Origin: an uncultured Oscillospiraceae bacterium
Lineage (GTDB): Bacteria > Bacillota > Clostridia > Oscillospirales > Ruminococcaceae
NCBI GenBank assembly: GCA_934464775.1
Contig: CAKSKG010000006.1
Location: 1 to 64,000, forward strand
Direction: 5' to 3'
Length of the DNA: 64,000 nt
Shown: in pieces, positions 49,721 to 58,796 of the stretch
Position numbering within the stretch: the stretch's first letter is position 1
Layout: every line of letters begins with the position of its first letter
Position numbers and translations under genes: made by a program
The notes under the pieces: model-generated
Database searches by the model: none
Told to the model about the DNA's origin: nothing
Seen by the model: only the letters and a program-made list of their open reading frames with translations

Positions 49721-49870
49721 ATGAGAGTAAAGGTAACATTGGCTTGTACAGAATGCAAGCAGCGCAACTACAACACCAAGAAGAACAAGAAGAATGACCC
49801 TGACAGACTTGAAATGAACAAATACTGCAAGTTCTGCAAGAAACACACTCTTCACAGAGAAACCAAGTAA
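49721..49870 (+). CDS. rpmG: 50S ribosomal protein L33
   Basis: A 49-residue L33 beginning MRVKVTLACTECKQRNYNTK and ending YCKFCKKHTLHRETK. Both CxxC pairs (CTEC, CKFC) are present, so this is the zinc-binding form. AGGAGGTG precedes the ATG. It is first in the rpmG-secE-nusG-rplK-rplA order usual for Firmicutes; secE starts 18 bases after its stop. Confidence 0.97.
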   Translation: MRVKVTLACTECKQRNYNTKKNKKNDPDRLEMNKYCKFCKKHTLHRETK

Positions 49871-49888
49871 GCGAGGTGCTTCACGGGA

Positions 49889-50203
49889 ATGGCTAACAAC
49901 AAAAAGCCCTCTAAGAACACTGTGCTCGCTCAGGCAGAAGCCAAGGCAGAGCAGATCGTAAACAGCAAGTCCAAGGAAAAGGCAAAAGGTGCCAAGTCCA
50001 AGGGCAAAAAGCAGAACCCCGTTGCAAAGTATTTCAGAGAGCTCAAGAGTGAATTCAAGAAGGTCGTATGGCCCTCTAAGAAAACAGTCATCAACAACAC
50101 ATTCGTTGTTCTGGTAACAATGGTTGCCAGCGCAATAGTTGTATGGGGATTGGATTCGGCATTCTCTGCACTGCTCAAGCTGCTTGTTGATATTGTAAAG
50201 TAA
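49889..50203 (+). CDS. secE: Preprotein translocase subunit SecE
   Basis: A 104-residue protein of the SecYEG channel. A lysine-rich N-terminal extension (residues 1-45) precedes the conserved amphipathic helix YFRELKSEFKKVVWPSKKT and a single membrane helix (about 72-92). The N-terminal arm is longer than in Bacillus SecE (about 59 residues), as in many Clostridia. It lies between rpmG and nusG. Confidence 0.96.
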   Translation: MANNKKPSKNTVLAQAEAKAEQIVNSKSKEKAKGAKSKGKKQNPVAKYFRELKSEFKKVVWPSKKTVINNTFVVLVTMVASAIVVWGLDSAFSALLKLLVDIVK

Positions 50204-50239
50204 ACAAGCCTTCAAAAATTTCCCGAAAGGAAGATAATA

Positions 50240-50770
50240 ATGTCAGAAGAAGCAAAATGGTATGTCATTCATACTTATTCGGGCTATGAAAACAAGGTAG
50301 CGCAGACGATCATGAAGGTCGTTGAAAACCGTAAGCTTCATTCGCTTATAACAGATGTAATCGTCCCGACGGAAACCGCCGAGGAAATTACCGAAAGCGG
50401 AAAGAAGCACGAAGTTGAGCACAAGGTATTCCCCGGATATGTTCTGGTAAAGATGATACTTACAGACGATTCGTGGTACGTTGTAAGAAATACTCGCGGT
50501 GTGACCGGTTTCGTAGGCCCCGGATCAAAGCCCGTTCCTCTCACAGACAGAGAGGTCGAAAAGCTGGGCGTTGAAAGAGGCAGAAGCGTTGAGGTCACTT
50601 TTGCCGTCGGCGACAATGTCAAAATCTCCGCAGGTCCTATGGAAGGATTTACGGGAACTGTTCAGTCAATTGACAAGGACGCAATGACGGTAGATGTTAA
50701 GGTTTCCATGTTCGGCAGAGAAACTCTTGCCACACTGGAGATCACACAGGTAGTAAAGGCCGATTTCTGA
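50240..50770 (+). CDS. nusG: Transcription termination/antitermination protein NusG
   Basis: A 176-residue NusG. The N-terminal NGN domain begins KWYVIHTYSGYENKVAQTI and includes FPGYVLVKM and VRNTRGVTGFVG. The C-terminal KOW domain reads GDNVKISAGPMEGFTGTVQS. It binds RNA polymerase and affects pausing and elongation. Placed as usual between secE and rplK. Confidence 0.98.
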   Translation: MSEEAKWYVIHTYSGYENKVAQTIMKVVENRKLHSLITDVIVPTETAEEITESGKKHEVEHKVFPGYVLVKMILTDDSWYVVRNTRGVTGFVGPGSKPVPLTDREVEKLGVERGRSVEVTFAVGDNVKISAGPMEGFTGTVQSIDKDAMTVDVKVSMFGRETLATLEITQVVKADF

Positions 50771-50845
50771 TCGGCGGAAAATTCAAAGACAAGAATGAAG
50801 CATTTTATATAATGCAGGTCATTCCGATTTATGGAGGTGTGCGTC

Positions 50846-51271
50846 ATGGCACAGAAAGTAGTTGGCTTAATTAAGCTTCAGATCGCAGCAGGTAAGGCTA
50901 CACCTGCTCCCCCGGTTGGCCCCGCACTCGGTCAGCACGGCGTAAATATCATGGCCTTCACAAAGGAATTCAACGAGAGAACTAAGAACGATATCGGTCT
51001 TATTATCCCCGTTGTTATCACAGTATTCGCAGACCGTTCGTTCACATTTATCACAAAGACTCCCCCTGCGGCTGTTCTTATCAAGAAGGAACTCGGTCTT
51101 GAGGCAGCTTCCGGCACACCTAACAAGACTAAGGTCGGAACACTTACAAAGGCTCAGGTCCAGAAGATCGCAGAGATCAAGATGCCTGACCTCAACGCTG
51201 CAAACCTCGAGTCTGCTATGAGCATGATCGCAGGTACAGCTCGTTCCATGGGCGTAGAGGTAGAAAAGTAA
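50846..51271 (+). CDS. rplK: 50S ribosomal protein L11
   Basis: A 141-residue L11 that forms the GTPase-associated centre with 23S rRNA. The N-terminus has IKLQIAAGKATPAPPVGPAL and GQHGVNIMAFTKEFN; the C-terminal RNA-binding domain ends MIAGTARSMGVEVE. ATG at 50846 is preferred (MAQKVVGLIKL); a longer frame begins 15 bases upstream without family support. Confidence 0.98.
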   Translation: MAQKVVGLIKLQIAAGKATPAPPVGPALGQHGVNIMAFTKEFNERTKNDIGLIIPVVITVFADRSFTFITKTPPAAVLIKKELGLEAASGTPNKTKVGTLTKAQVQKIAEIKMPDLNAANLESAMSMIAGTARSMGVEVEK

Positions 51272-51357
51272 TTGATCGTCCGCTAATTTTCGGTGGGAGG
51301 ATATTTCCGCACAGGTCCGTATGATACGGATTACCACTTTTAGGAGGAATTTTGATA

Positions 51358-52053
51358 ATGAAACACGGTAAGAAATATATAGAGAGCGCAAAGGCTGTTG
51401 ACAAGTCTAAGCTCTATGAGACATCCGATGCTCTGGCACTCGCTTGCCAGACTGCAAAGGCTAAGTTCGATGAAACTGTTGAGGCTCACATCCGTCTCGG
51501 CGTTGACTCCCGTCACGCTGACCAGCAGGTCAGAGGCGCTGTTATTCTCCCCAACGGTACAGGTAAGAGCGTAAGAGTTTGCGTATTCTGCAAGGAAGAC
51601 AAGTACGAGGCTGCTAAGGCAGCAGGCGCTGAGTTCGTTGGCGGTCAGGATCTGGTTGACAAGATCATGAAGGAAAACTGGATGGACTTCGACGTTGTTA
51701 TCGCTTCTCCCGATATGATGGGTCTCGTTGGTCGTCTCGGTAAGGTTCTCGGTCCCCGCGGACTTATGCCTAACCCCAAGGCAGGTACAGTATCTCCCGA
51801 CGTTGCTAAGGCTGTAACAGAGGCTAAGGCAGGTAAGATCGAGTACCGTCTTGACAAGACAAACATCATTCACTGCCCTATCGGCAAGGTTTCTTTCGGT
51901 GCTGAAAAGCTCAACGAAAACCTTGACACACTTCTCGAGGCTGTTGCTAAGGCTAAGCCTGCTGCTGCAAAGGGTACTTACTTCAAGTCCTGCGTTGTTG
52001 CTACAACTATGGGCGTTGGTATCCCCGTTGCTACAACAAAGTACGGTGTGTAA
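51358..52053 (+). CDS. rplA: 50S ribosomal protein L1
   Basis: A 231-residue L1 of the mobile stalk, which can also repress its own operon by binding mRNA. It starts MKHGKKYIESAKAVDKSKLY; GLVGRLGKVLGPRGLMPNPK is the family signature. GGAGG lies before ATG at 51358. It is the last gene of the operon: a strong terminator follows and the usual rplJ-rplL are absent. Confidence 0.98.
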   Translation: MKHGKKYIESAKAVDKSKLYETSDALALACQTAKAKFDETVEAHIRLGVDSRHADQQVRGAVILPNGTGKSVRVCVFCKEDKYEAAKAAGAEFVGGQDLVDKIMKENWMDFDVVIASPDMMGLVGRLGKVLGPRGLMPNPKAGTVSPDVAKAVTEAKAGKIEYRLDKTNIIHCPIGKVSFGAEKLNENLDTLLEAVAKAKPAAAKGTYFKSCVVATTMGVGIPVATTKYGV

Positions 52054-52086
52054 TATAATCGTATTGTAAAAAATACACAAAATATT

Positions 52087-52120
52087 CGTCGGAGGATAAT
52101 AAATTCTCCGACGTTTTTTT
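52087..52120 (+). terminator. Terminator after rplA
   Basis: A perfect 8-bp GC-rich stem (52087-52094 with 52106-52113) followed by seven or more T residues. Confidence 0.92.
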
Positions 52121-52121
52121 A

Positions 52122-52149
52122 TTGACTTTTCCTCAGAAACTGCTATACT
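52122..52149 (+). promoter_or_regulatory. Promoter of the aminopeptidase P gene
   Basis: TTGACT (52122-52127), 16-base spacer, TATACT (52144-52149). It starts directly after the rplA terminator. Confidence 0.75.
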
Positions 52150-52191
52150 ATAATATTGGTAAAATGTTTACGGAAAGGCATGGTAACAATT

Positions 52192-53970
52192 ATGACTATA
52201 TCTGAAAAACTTGCCGCACTTCGCGAAAAAATGCGGAGAAATCGCATAGATATGTATTATATCCCCACCGATGACTTCCACGGTTCGGAATATGTCGGCG
52301 GATATTTCAAGTGCCGTGAGTATATCAGCGGCTTCACAGGCTCGGCAGGAAGCGTTGTTATTACGCAGAATTACGCAGGTCTCTGGACCGACGGAAGATA
52401 TTACATACAGGCTGAAAAGCAGCTTGCAGGCACGGAATATGTTCTCAACAAGGCAGGCAGTGAGGGTGTTCCCTCCGTTACGGAGTTCATTCTCAAGAAT
52501 ATTGACGGCGGAATCCTCGGCTTTGACGGACGTGTTGTTTCTGCGGAAATGGCTGAAAAGCTTGCAGATGAGCTTTGCTACAATCACATTAAGGCAAACG
52601 TCGATCTTATCGGCGATATCTGGACGGACCGTCCTCCCCTTTCCACCGAAAAGGCATATGTTCTGGACGAAAAATATGCAGGCGAATCTGCCGCCAGCAA
52701 AATAAAGCGTATCCGTGAGATGATGAAGCAGAAGAAGGCTGATATTTTCCTGCTGACTTCCCCCGACGATATCTGCTGGCTGCTGAACATCAGAGGAAAC
52801 GATATCGACTACAACCCCGTCGTTCTGAGCTACCTGGAAATCTCCGATGACATGATAATGCTTTTCGCAGACAAATCCAAGCTCTCCGACGAGGTTATCA
52901 CCGCTCTTGACAAGGTAGATGTTGACATTTATCCTTACGATGATTTCTACCGCAGAATATCGGGCATTCCCGAGGGCGTCCGTGTTTATCTTGACAACAG
53001 CCGCATAAATTATGCCGTAAAATCTGCGCTGCCCAAGAATCTTTCGATAATAAACGGTCAGAATCTTACTCTTCTTCCCAAGGCGATAAAGAACAGCACC
53101 GAGACCGAAAACATCATCAAGGCACACATCAAGGACGGCGTAGCTGTCACAAAATTCATCTATGAAATAAAGAATCACCCCGAAAAGTACACCGAGCTTT
53201 CCGCCGCAAAGCTTATCATTGATCTCCGCAGCAAGCAGGAGCATTACATTGAGGAGAGCTTTGAGCCTATCACAGCTTACGGCGCTCATGCGGCTATCGT
53301 TCATTACACCGCCGATGAAGCCAGCGATGTTCAGCTTAAAGCAGACGGATTTTTCCTCTGCGACACAGGCGGACATTATCTTGAGGGCACGACCGATGTA
53401 ACGAGAACTATCTGTCTGGGCAATCCCACCGATGAAATGAAAGCACACTACACCGCCGTTCTGAGAGGACATCTTGCCCTTGCCAATGCAAAATTTTTAT
53501 ACGGCTGCCGCGGTGCAAACCTTGACATTCTCGCAAGAGGTCCGCTGTGGGAACAGTGCCTGAACTACAATCACGGCACAGGTCACGGAGTAGGATACAC
53601 TCTGAATGTTCACGAGGGCCCCAACGGTATCAGGTGGAAGATCCCCGACAACGCAAGCAAGGAATGCATCTTTGAAGATGGCATGGTAACCTCCGACGAG
53701 CCGGGTCTGTACATTGAGGGCAAGTACGGCATTCGCACGGAAAATCTCCTGCTTTGCAGAAACGGCGAAAAGAATGAATACGGCAGATTCATGCATTTTG
53801 ACAATCTGACCCTTGTTCCCTACGATCCCGACGCAATTGCTCCCGAGCTGCTCAGTGACAGCGAAAAGAAGAACTACAACACATATCAGCAGCGTGTTTA
53901 TGACACTGTTTCGCCTTATCTCACCGATGATGAAAAGGCTTGGCTCAAAAACGAAACACGGGCTATATAA
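52192..53970 (+). CDS. pepP: Xaa-Pro aminopeptidase (M24B, long form)
   Basis: A 592-residue metallopeptidase that removes N-terminal residues before proline. It has two creatinase-like N-terminal domains (starting MTISEKLAALREKMRRNRID, DDFHGSEYVG) and a pita-bread catalytic domain. Metal ligands lie in FLCDTGGHYLEGTTDVTRTI (two Asp), GTGHGVGYTLNVHEGP (His), SDEPGLYIEGKYGIRTEN (two Glu). This is the ~600-residue form found in Clostridia and eukaryotes rather than the 350-residue PepQ type. The start at 52192 is uncertain, since ATG at 52180 is also in frame. Confidence 0.94.
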   Translation: MTISEKLAALREKMRRNRIDMYYIPTDDFHGSEYVGGYFKCREYISGFTGSAGSVVITQNYAGLWTDGRYYIQAEKQLAGTEYVLNKAGSEGVPSVTEFILKNIDGGILGFDGRVVSAEMAEKLADELCYNHIKANVDLIGDIWTDRPPLSTEKAYVLDEKYAGESAASKIKRIREMMKQKKADIFLLTSPDDICWLLNIRGNDIDYNPVVLSYLEISDDMIMLFADKSKLSDEVITALDKVDVDIYPYDDFYRRISGIPEGVRVYLDNSRINYAVKSALPKNLSIINGQNLTLLPKAIKNSTETENIIKAHIKDGVAVTKFIYEIKNHPEKYTELSAAKLIIDLRSKQEHYIEESFEPITAYGAHAAIVHYTADEASDVQLKADGFFLCDTGGHYLEGTTDVTRTICLGNPTDEMKAHYTAVLRGHLALANAKFLYGCRGANLDILARGPLWEQCLNYNHGTGHGVGYTLNVHEGPNGIRWKIPDNASKECIFEDGMVTSDEPGLYIEGKYGIRTENLLLCRNGEKNEYGRFMHFDNLTLVPYDPDAIAPELLSDSEKKNYNTYQQRVYDTVSPYLTDDEKAWLKNETRAI

Positions 53971-53984
53971 CGTTATATCAACAA

Positions 53985-54020
53985 AAAATCTCCCGAAGAT
54001 CAATTTCTTCGGGAGATTTT
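53985..54020. terminator. Bidirectional terminator between pepP and lepA
   Basis: A perfect 14-bp stem (53985-53998 with 54007-54020) with A-run before and T-run after. Confidence 0.92.
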
Positions 54021-54067
54021 CTTTTATAAAATGCAGCCTTGATGTGGATCTTATCTTCTGCCGATTT

Positions 54068-55876
54068 TTACTCATCAAGCTTGAGCACTGCCATAAATGC
54101 GTCCTGCGGAACCTCTACAGAACCGAGCTGACGCATACGCTTTTTACCTTCCTTCTGCTTCTCCAGCAGCTTCTTCTTTCTTGTGATATCACCGCCATAG
54201 CACTTTGCAAGCACGTCCTTGCGCATCGCCTTGACAGTCTCTCTCGCAATGACCTTTCCGCCGATAGCCGCCTGGATAGGAACCTCAAACAGCTGGCGCG
54301 GAATATGATCCTTCAGCTTTTCGGCGATCTTTCTCGCCCTTGCATAAGCCTTGTCCGCATGGATAATGAACGAAAGTGCGTCCACAACCTCGCCGTTGAG
54401 CATAACATCCAGCTTAACAAGCTTTGATGGAACATAGCCCATCATCTCATAATCAAAGGAAGCATAACCCTTTGTACGTGATTTCAGCGCATCGAAAAAG
54501 TCATAGATAATCTCATTCAGCGGCAGCTCATAATGCAGCTCAACACGGGTCGCATCAAGATATTTCATATCCTTGAAGATGCCTCTGCGCTCCTGACAAA
54601 GCTCCATGATATTTCCGACATAATCCGAGGGAGTAAGGATATTCGCCTTTACCATAGGCTCTTCCGCAGAAGATATCACCGCAGGGTCAGGATATTCGGT
54701 AGGATTGGCGATCATCACCGTTTCGCCGTTTGTAAGGTTGACACGATAGACAACCGACGGAGCTGTTGTAACAAGATCAAGATTATACTCACGTTCAAGG
54801 CGCTCCTGAATGATCTCCATATGGAGAAGTCCCAAAAAGCCGCAGCGGAAACCGAAGCCCAGCGCTGTCGATGTCTCGGGAGTGAATGAAAGCGATGCGT
54901 CATTCAGCTGGAGCTTTTCAAGTGCCTCACGGAGATCGCCGTAGCGAGCGCCGTCGGCAGGATAAATACCCGAGAACACCATGGGATTAACCTCACGGTA
55001 GCCGGGGAGAGCCTCATCGCAGGGATTTTCCGCATCGGTGACTGTATCGCCAACCTTTGTATCTCCGATAGATTTGATCGAAGCGGCGATATATCCAACC
55101 TCGCCTGCTTTCAGCGAACCGTTGTTGACAAGCTCGGTCGCACCCATATAGCCTGCCTCAACAACGGTAAATTCGGCGCCTGTTGCCATAAGATGGATAG
55201 TGCTGCCGATCTTCACCTCGCCGTCCATAACACGGACATAAATTATAACGCCCTTATAGGAATCGTAATAGCTGTCGAAAATAAGCGCTTTCAGCGGCTT
55301 GTCGGGGTCGCCCTTGGGAGCAGGGATATCGGTAACGACACGCTCCAGCACCTCATGGATATTGGTGCCCATTTTTGCCGAGATCCTCGGAGCGTCCATT
55401 GCGGGGATACCGATAACGTTCTCAACCTCTTCGCACACTCTGTCAGGCTCGGCAGAGGGCAGGTCTATCTTATTGATAACGGGCATTACCTCAAGATCAT
55501 GCTCGATCGCAAGATATGTGTTTGCAAGGGTCTGCGCCTCGATGCCCTGAGATGCGTCAACGATGAGAATAGCTCCCTCGCAGGCAACCAGCGAACGTGA
55601 CACCTCATAGTTGAAGTCAACATGACCCGGAGTGTCGATCAAATTGAATATATATTCCTTGCCGCTGTCGGCAGTATAAAGCAGACGAACGGCACGGGCC
55701 TTTATGGTAATTCCTCTTTCGCGCTCGATATCCATATTATCAAGCAGCTGATCCTCCATATCACGCTTTGCAACGGTAGAGGTCTGCTCAAGGATTCGGT
55801 CGGCAAGAGTCGATTTGCCGTGGTCGATATGAGCGATAATACAGAAATTGCGTATATTGTCCTGATTATATGACAA
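54068..55876 (-). CDS. lepA: Elongation factor 4 (LepA)
   Basis: A 602-residue ribosomal GTPase that acts in translation under stress and in initiation or back-translocation. G motifs: AHIDHGKSTLADRI (G1), DTPGHVDF (G3), NKIDLPSA (G4). The unique C-terminal domain has GYASFDYEMMGYVPSKLVKL and the lysine-rich tail KKKLLEKQKEGKKRMR. Length matches the family. It is monocistronic. Confidence 0.98.
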   Translation of the reverse strand: MSYNQDNIRNFCIIAHIDHGKSTLADRILEQTSTVAKRDMEDQLLDNMDIERERGITIKARAVRLLYTADSGKEYIFNLIDTPGHVDFNYEVSRSLVACEGAILIVDASQGIEAQTLANTYLAIEHDLEVMPVINKIDLPSAEPDRVCEEVENVIGIPAMDAPRISAKMGTNIHEVLERVVTDIPAPKGDPDKPLKALIFDSYYDSYKGVIIYVRVMDGEVKIGSTIHLMATGAEFTVVEAGYMGATELVNNGSLKAGEVGYIAASIKSIGDTKVGDTVTDAENPCDEALPGYREVNPMVFSGIYPADGARYGDLREALEKLQLNDASLSFTPETSTALGFGFRCGFLGLLHMEIIQERLEREYNLDLVTTAPSVVYRVNLTNGETVMIANPTEYPDPAVISSAEEPMVKANILTPSDYVGNIMELCQERRGIFKDMKYLDATRVELHYELPLNEIIYDFFDALKSRTKGYASFDYEMMGYVPSKLVKLDVMLNGEVVDALSFIIHADKAYARARKIAEKLKDHIPRQLFEVPIQAAIGGKVIARETVKAMRKDVLAKCYGGDITRKKKLLEKQKEGKKRMRQLGSVEVPQDAFMAVLKLDE

Positions 55877-55912
55877 AAGATCACTTCCTTATATTTATAC
55901 AGATACAAATTT

Positions 55913-55940
55913 ATTATAGCATGAAAATGCCGTTTTGTAA
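55913..55940 (-). promoter_or_regulatory. Promoter of lepA
   Basis: On the minus strand TTACAA (55935-55940), 16-base spacer, TATAAT (55913-55918). Confidence 0.7.
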
Positions 55941-55989
55941 ATGTTTTTTTCGCAAATTGCGGCAATATTTGTAGTGTGACAATAAATGT

Positions 55990-56280
55990 AAGACCAAAGG
56001 AACAGAGTAAATAAATCTTTTGCTCGAAGCTTCTTTAATAACAGTATATTGAAAAAACTTTTCATCATTATTTCCCGGATAACAAGCTGCGGGCACATAT
56101 TTTACGTCAAGCTGCTGCTTTTCACCGATTTCCTTGGGTGTATCATATTTGCCAAGGTGTCTGCTTTTCTTTTGGGTTGATTCGACCTTTTTGCGAAATC
56201 CAATACGGACAAATATACGATAAAGCTTAAGCTTGATGAACTTTCTCCTATCAAATACAGATACAGAGCTGCATAACAAA
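55990..56280 (-). pseudogene. Decayed DDE/integrase-type transposase fragment
   Basis: A minus-strand reading frame contains YDTPKEIGEKQQLDVKYVPA and then DEKFFQYTVIKEASSKRFIY. This is the start of the integrase catalytic core (GExxQxDVKYVP...YQYT.IDEASR.RFIY) of IS481/IS3-like transposases. In family members the second phrase has IDEASR; here the Asp is lost (VIKEASS). The frame then dissolves into AT-rich sequence, with no remaining catalytic residues or C-terminus. The 500-bp stretch between lepA and mutS2 thus holds an old insertion-sequence remnant; no inverted ends were found. Confidence 0.65.
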
Positions 56281-56304
56281 AGCGACCAAAATCACTTTCG
56301 GTCG
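56281..56304 (-). terminator. Terminator of the phoH-mutS2 operon
   Basis: A GCGACC/GGTCGC stem extended by AA/TT (56281-56288 with 56297-56304), T-rich on the minus-strand side. It lies about 80 bases past the mutS2 stop, at the edge of the transposase remnant. Confidence 0.7.
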
Positions 56305-56384
56305 CCTTGTATATTTTTTCTTGATAACTTTGTCTGACTTTTGGGGTCAATGCAAAGCACCGATGTTTTTTTATGCGATAAATT

Positions 56385-58775
56385 TTATTTCAGCTCAACG
56401 ATCGTTACGCCCTCTTCGCCCTCGCCGAAAACGCCGTTTCTGAACGATTTGACGGAGGGGTGGGTTTTAAGGTGACGCTGAATGCCGTTTCTGAGCACTC
56501 CCGTACCCTTGCCGTGGATTATCGTAACAATTCCCGCATGGCACATCACCGCATTGTCAAGGAACGCATCAACTTCAAGAATGCCATCGTCCACCGCATG
56601 ACCTCTTATATCAAGCTCCAGCTTGGGACGGCGGTCAGCCTTTATCTTTGAAGCATTTCCTCTTGCAGGGGACACCTTCGGCTTATTGTATGTGACCTTG
56701 GGCGCCTCTATCAGTCGGAGATTGCTTACGTTTGTCTTGGTTTTCATGATGCCTGCCTGAACATATACATTGCCGTTGCTGTCGGGATCGGAAGCAAGTA
56801 TTCCCTTTTTGTCTATATCAAAGATAAGCACATTATCTCCCCTCTTGTATGGACGGGGCGGCTTGTATTCTTTCTTTTCAACGGGACGGACAGGGTTTGC
56901 TTCACGGTACATTTTATCAAGCGCAGATCTGCTCTTTGACTTTGCGCCTGCCGCAGCCTGATCGAAGCCCTGCTTGTTTTTCTCCCTGCGTATTTCAGCC
57001 AGCTCGTCCAGCAGCTTGTCCGATTCCGCACGGCAGTTTTCCACGATTCGCATTGCCTGAATGCGAGCCTTTTCAAATTCGGTGTCCTTTGAAGCATTGA
57101 ATTTTTCCTTTTCGGCTTCAAGCTCCTCGGTCATGCGCTTATGCTCTTCTTTAAGGCGGCGCACCTCTTCATTCAGCTTATCATACTCACGTCTGGAATT
57201 TTCCAGCTGCTCAACGACCTCTTCAAAGCGGCGGTTATCATCGGAAACGATAGCCTTTGCATTTTCAATGATATGCTCCGAAAGACCCAGCTTTGCGGAA
57301 ATTGAAAACGCATTGGATTTTCCGGGAGCGCCGATTATCAGCTTATAGGTAGGCTGCATCGTTGAAACATCAAATTCGCAGGAACCGTTTTCCGTGCGCT
57401 CCGTTTCGATAGCATACATTTTCAGCTCCTGATAATGTGTTGTCACCATGAGCTTTGCTCCGCAGGAACGGAGATCGTTTATTATGGCAATTGCCAGCGC
57501 AGCACCCTCAACGGGGTCTGTTCCCGAACCAAGCTCGTCCAGCAGGATAAGGGAACGGTCATCGGCTTTGCGGCATATCTCAACTGTATTGCTTATATGG
57601 GACGAGAACGTTGAAAGATCGTTCTCGATGCTCTGCATATCGCCGATATCCACAAGAATATTGTCAAATACGGATATCCTGCTGCCGTCGGCGGCAGGTA
57701 TCATAAGTCCGCACATTGTCATTGCCGTAAGCAGACCTACCGTTTTCAGCAGAACTGTCTTACCGCCCGTATTCGGACCCGTAACGATCAGCGAATCATA
57801 ATCAAAGCCGAGGCTGATATCCACGGGAACAACCTTTGCACCGTCGATAAGAGGGTGACGGGCACGCTTCAGCTCTATCTTTCCGTCATCGGAAATTATC
57901 GGCTCGGAGGCTCTCATCTTTGCGGCAAGATTTGATTTTGCAAAATAAAGATTTATCTCGGCGCAGGTGTCGTAATCACGGCAGAGCGCATCGGCATATG
58001 TGCCGCATTCCATGGACATCTCCGCAATGATCCTTTCGATCTCCTCCTGCTCCCTGTCTTTAAGTATGCGGATATCGTTGTTTGCCTCAACTACCGAAAC
58101 AGGCTCGATAAACAGCGTTGATCCGCTGGCGGAGGAAGCATGGACGATGCCCGGAACATTTCCCTTATGCTCCGCCTTTACGGGCAGAACGAATCGTCCG
58201 TCACGGATAGTAACTATGCTTTCCTGAAGCGATTTCTGCACATCGGAGGAGCGCACCATTTTGTCAAGGCTCTCTCTTATCCTTATGCCTGCACGTGCAA
58301 TCTTTCTTCTTATATCCGCAAGCTCGGAGCTTGCAAGATCGGATATCTCCTCTTCGGAGATTATGGATTCGGTGATGCGCTTTTCAAGCTGCTTGTTGGG
58401 CGAAAGCGAAGTGAAAAGATATTCCAGTGAGCTGCCCTCCGTCTCCTCGCCGCAGGAGGAGAACCATTCATCAAGCATGGTGATCTGCCTTAAAAGCTGC
58501 GCTATATCCAGCAGCTCTCTGAGGGAAAGGCTTGCACCCGACTGGGCTCTTCTGAGTGAACCTCTTACGTCCTTGAAGCCGTTAAAGCCCGGATTTCCGT
58601 TCTTTACGGAAAGATTGAATGCGTCAACTGTCTTGCGCATTTCATTTTTTACCTTGTCAAGATCCGAAACAGGCTCAAGGGCACGTATCATTTCACGTGT
58701 CCTGTCGTTTGAAGCCTCCGATTCCAGATCGGCAAGTATTTTATGTAATTCAAGTGTTTTAAAATATTTATTCAT
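56385..58775 (-). CDS. mutS2: MutS2 family ATPase/endonuclease
   Basis: A 796-residue protein of the MutS2 branch, which in Firmicutes acts on recombination intermediates and stalled, collided ribosomes rather than mismatches. The ATPase has Walker A GPNTGGKTVLLKTVGLL (about 340-356), Walker B LILLDELGSGTDPVEGAAL and the MutS signature. A long coiled coil (about 515-600) follows. The C-terminal Smr nuclease/RNA-binding domain reads LDIRGHAVDDGILEVDAFLD and IIHGKGTGVLRNGI. It ends the operon. Confidence 0.97.
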   Translation of the reverse strand: MNKYFKTLELHKILADLESEASNDRTREMIRALEPVSDLDKVKNEMRKTVDAFNLSVKNGNPGFNGFKDVRGSLRRAQSGASLSLRELLDIAQLLRQITMLDEWFSSCGEETEGSSLEYLFTSLSPNKQLEKRITESIISEEEISDLASSELADIRRKIARAGIRIRESLDKMVRSSDVQKSLQESIVTIRDGRFVLPVKAEHKGNVPGIVHASSASGSTLFIEPVSVVEANNDIRILKDREQEEIERIIAEMSMECGTYADALCRDYDTCAEINLYFAKSNLAAKMRASEPIISDDGKIELKRARHPLIDGAKVVPVDISLGFDYDSLIVTGPNTGGKTVLLKTVGLLTAMTMCGLMIPAADGSRISVFDNILVDIGDMQSIENDLSTFSSHISNTVEICRKADDRSLILLDELGSGTDPVEGAALAIAIINDLRSCGAKLMVTTHYQELKMYAIETERTENGSCEFDVSTMQPTYKLIIGAPGKSNAFSISAKLGLSEHIIENAKAIVSDDNRRFEEVVEQLENSRREYDKLNEEVRRLKEEHKRMTEELEAEKEKFNASKDTEFEKARIQAMRIVENCRAESDKLLDELAEIRREKNKQGFDQAAAGAKSKSRSALDKMYREANPVRPVEKKEYKPPRPYKRGDNVLIFDIDKKGILASDPDSNGNVYVQAGIMKTKTNVSNLRLIEAPKVTYNKPKVSPARGNASKIKADRRPKLELDIRGHAVDDGILEVDAFLDNAVMCHAGIVTIIHGKGTGVLRNGIQRHLKTHPSVKSFRNGVFGEGEEGVTIVELK

Positions 58776-58796
58776 GTTTCATGTCCTCATAATGTG

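Noticed and set aside
52168..53472. 434-codon minus-strand frame opposite pepP
   Set aside because: It is a shadow of the aminopeptidase gene, which has all metal ligands and a promoter on the plus strand.
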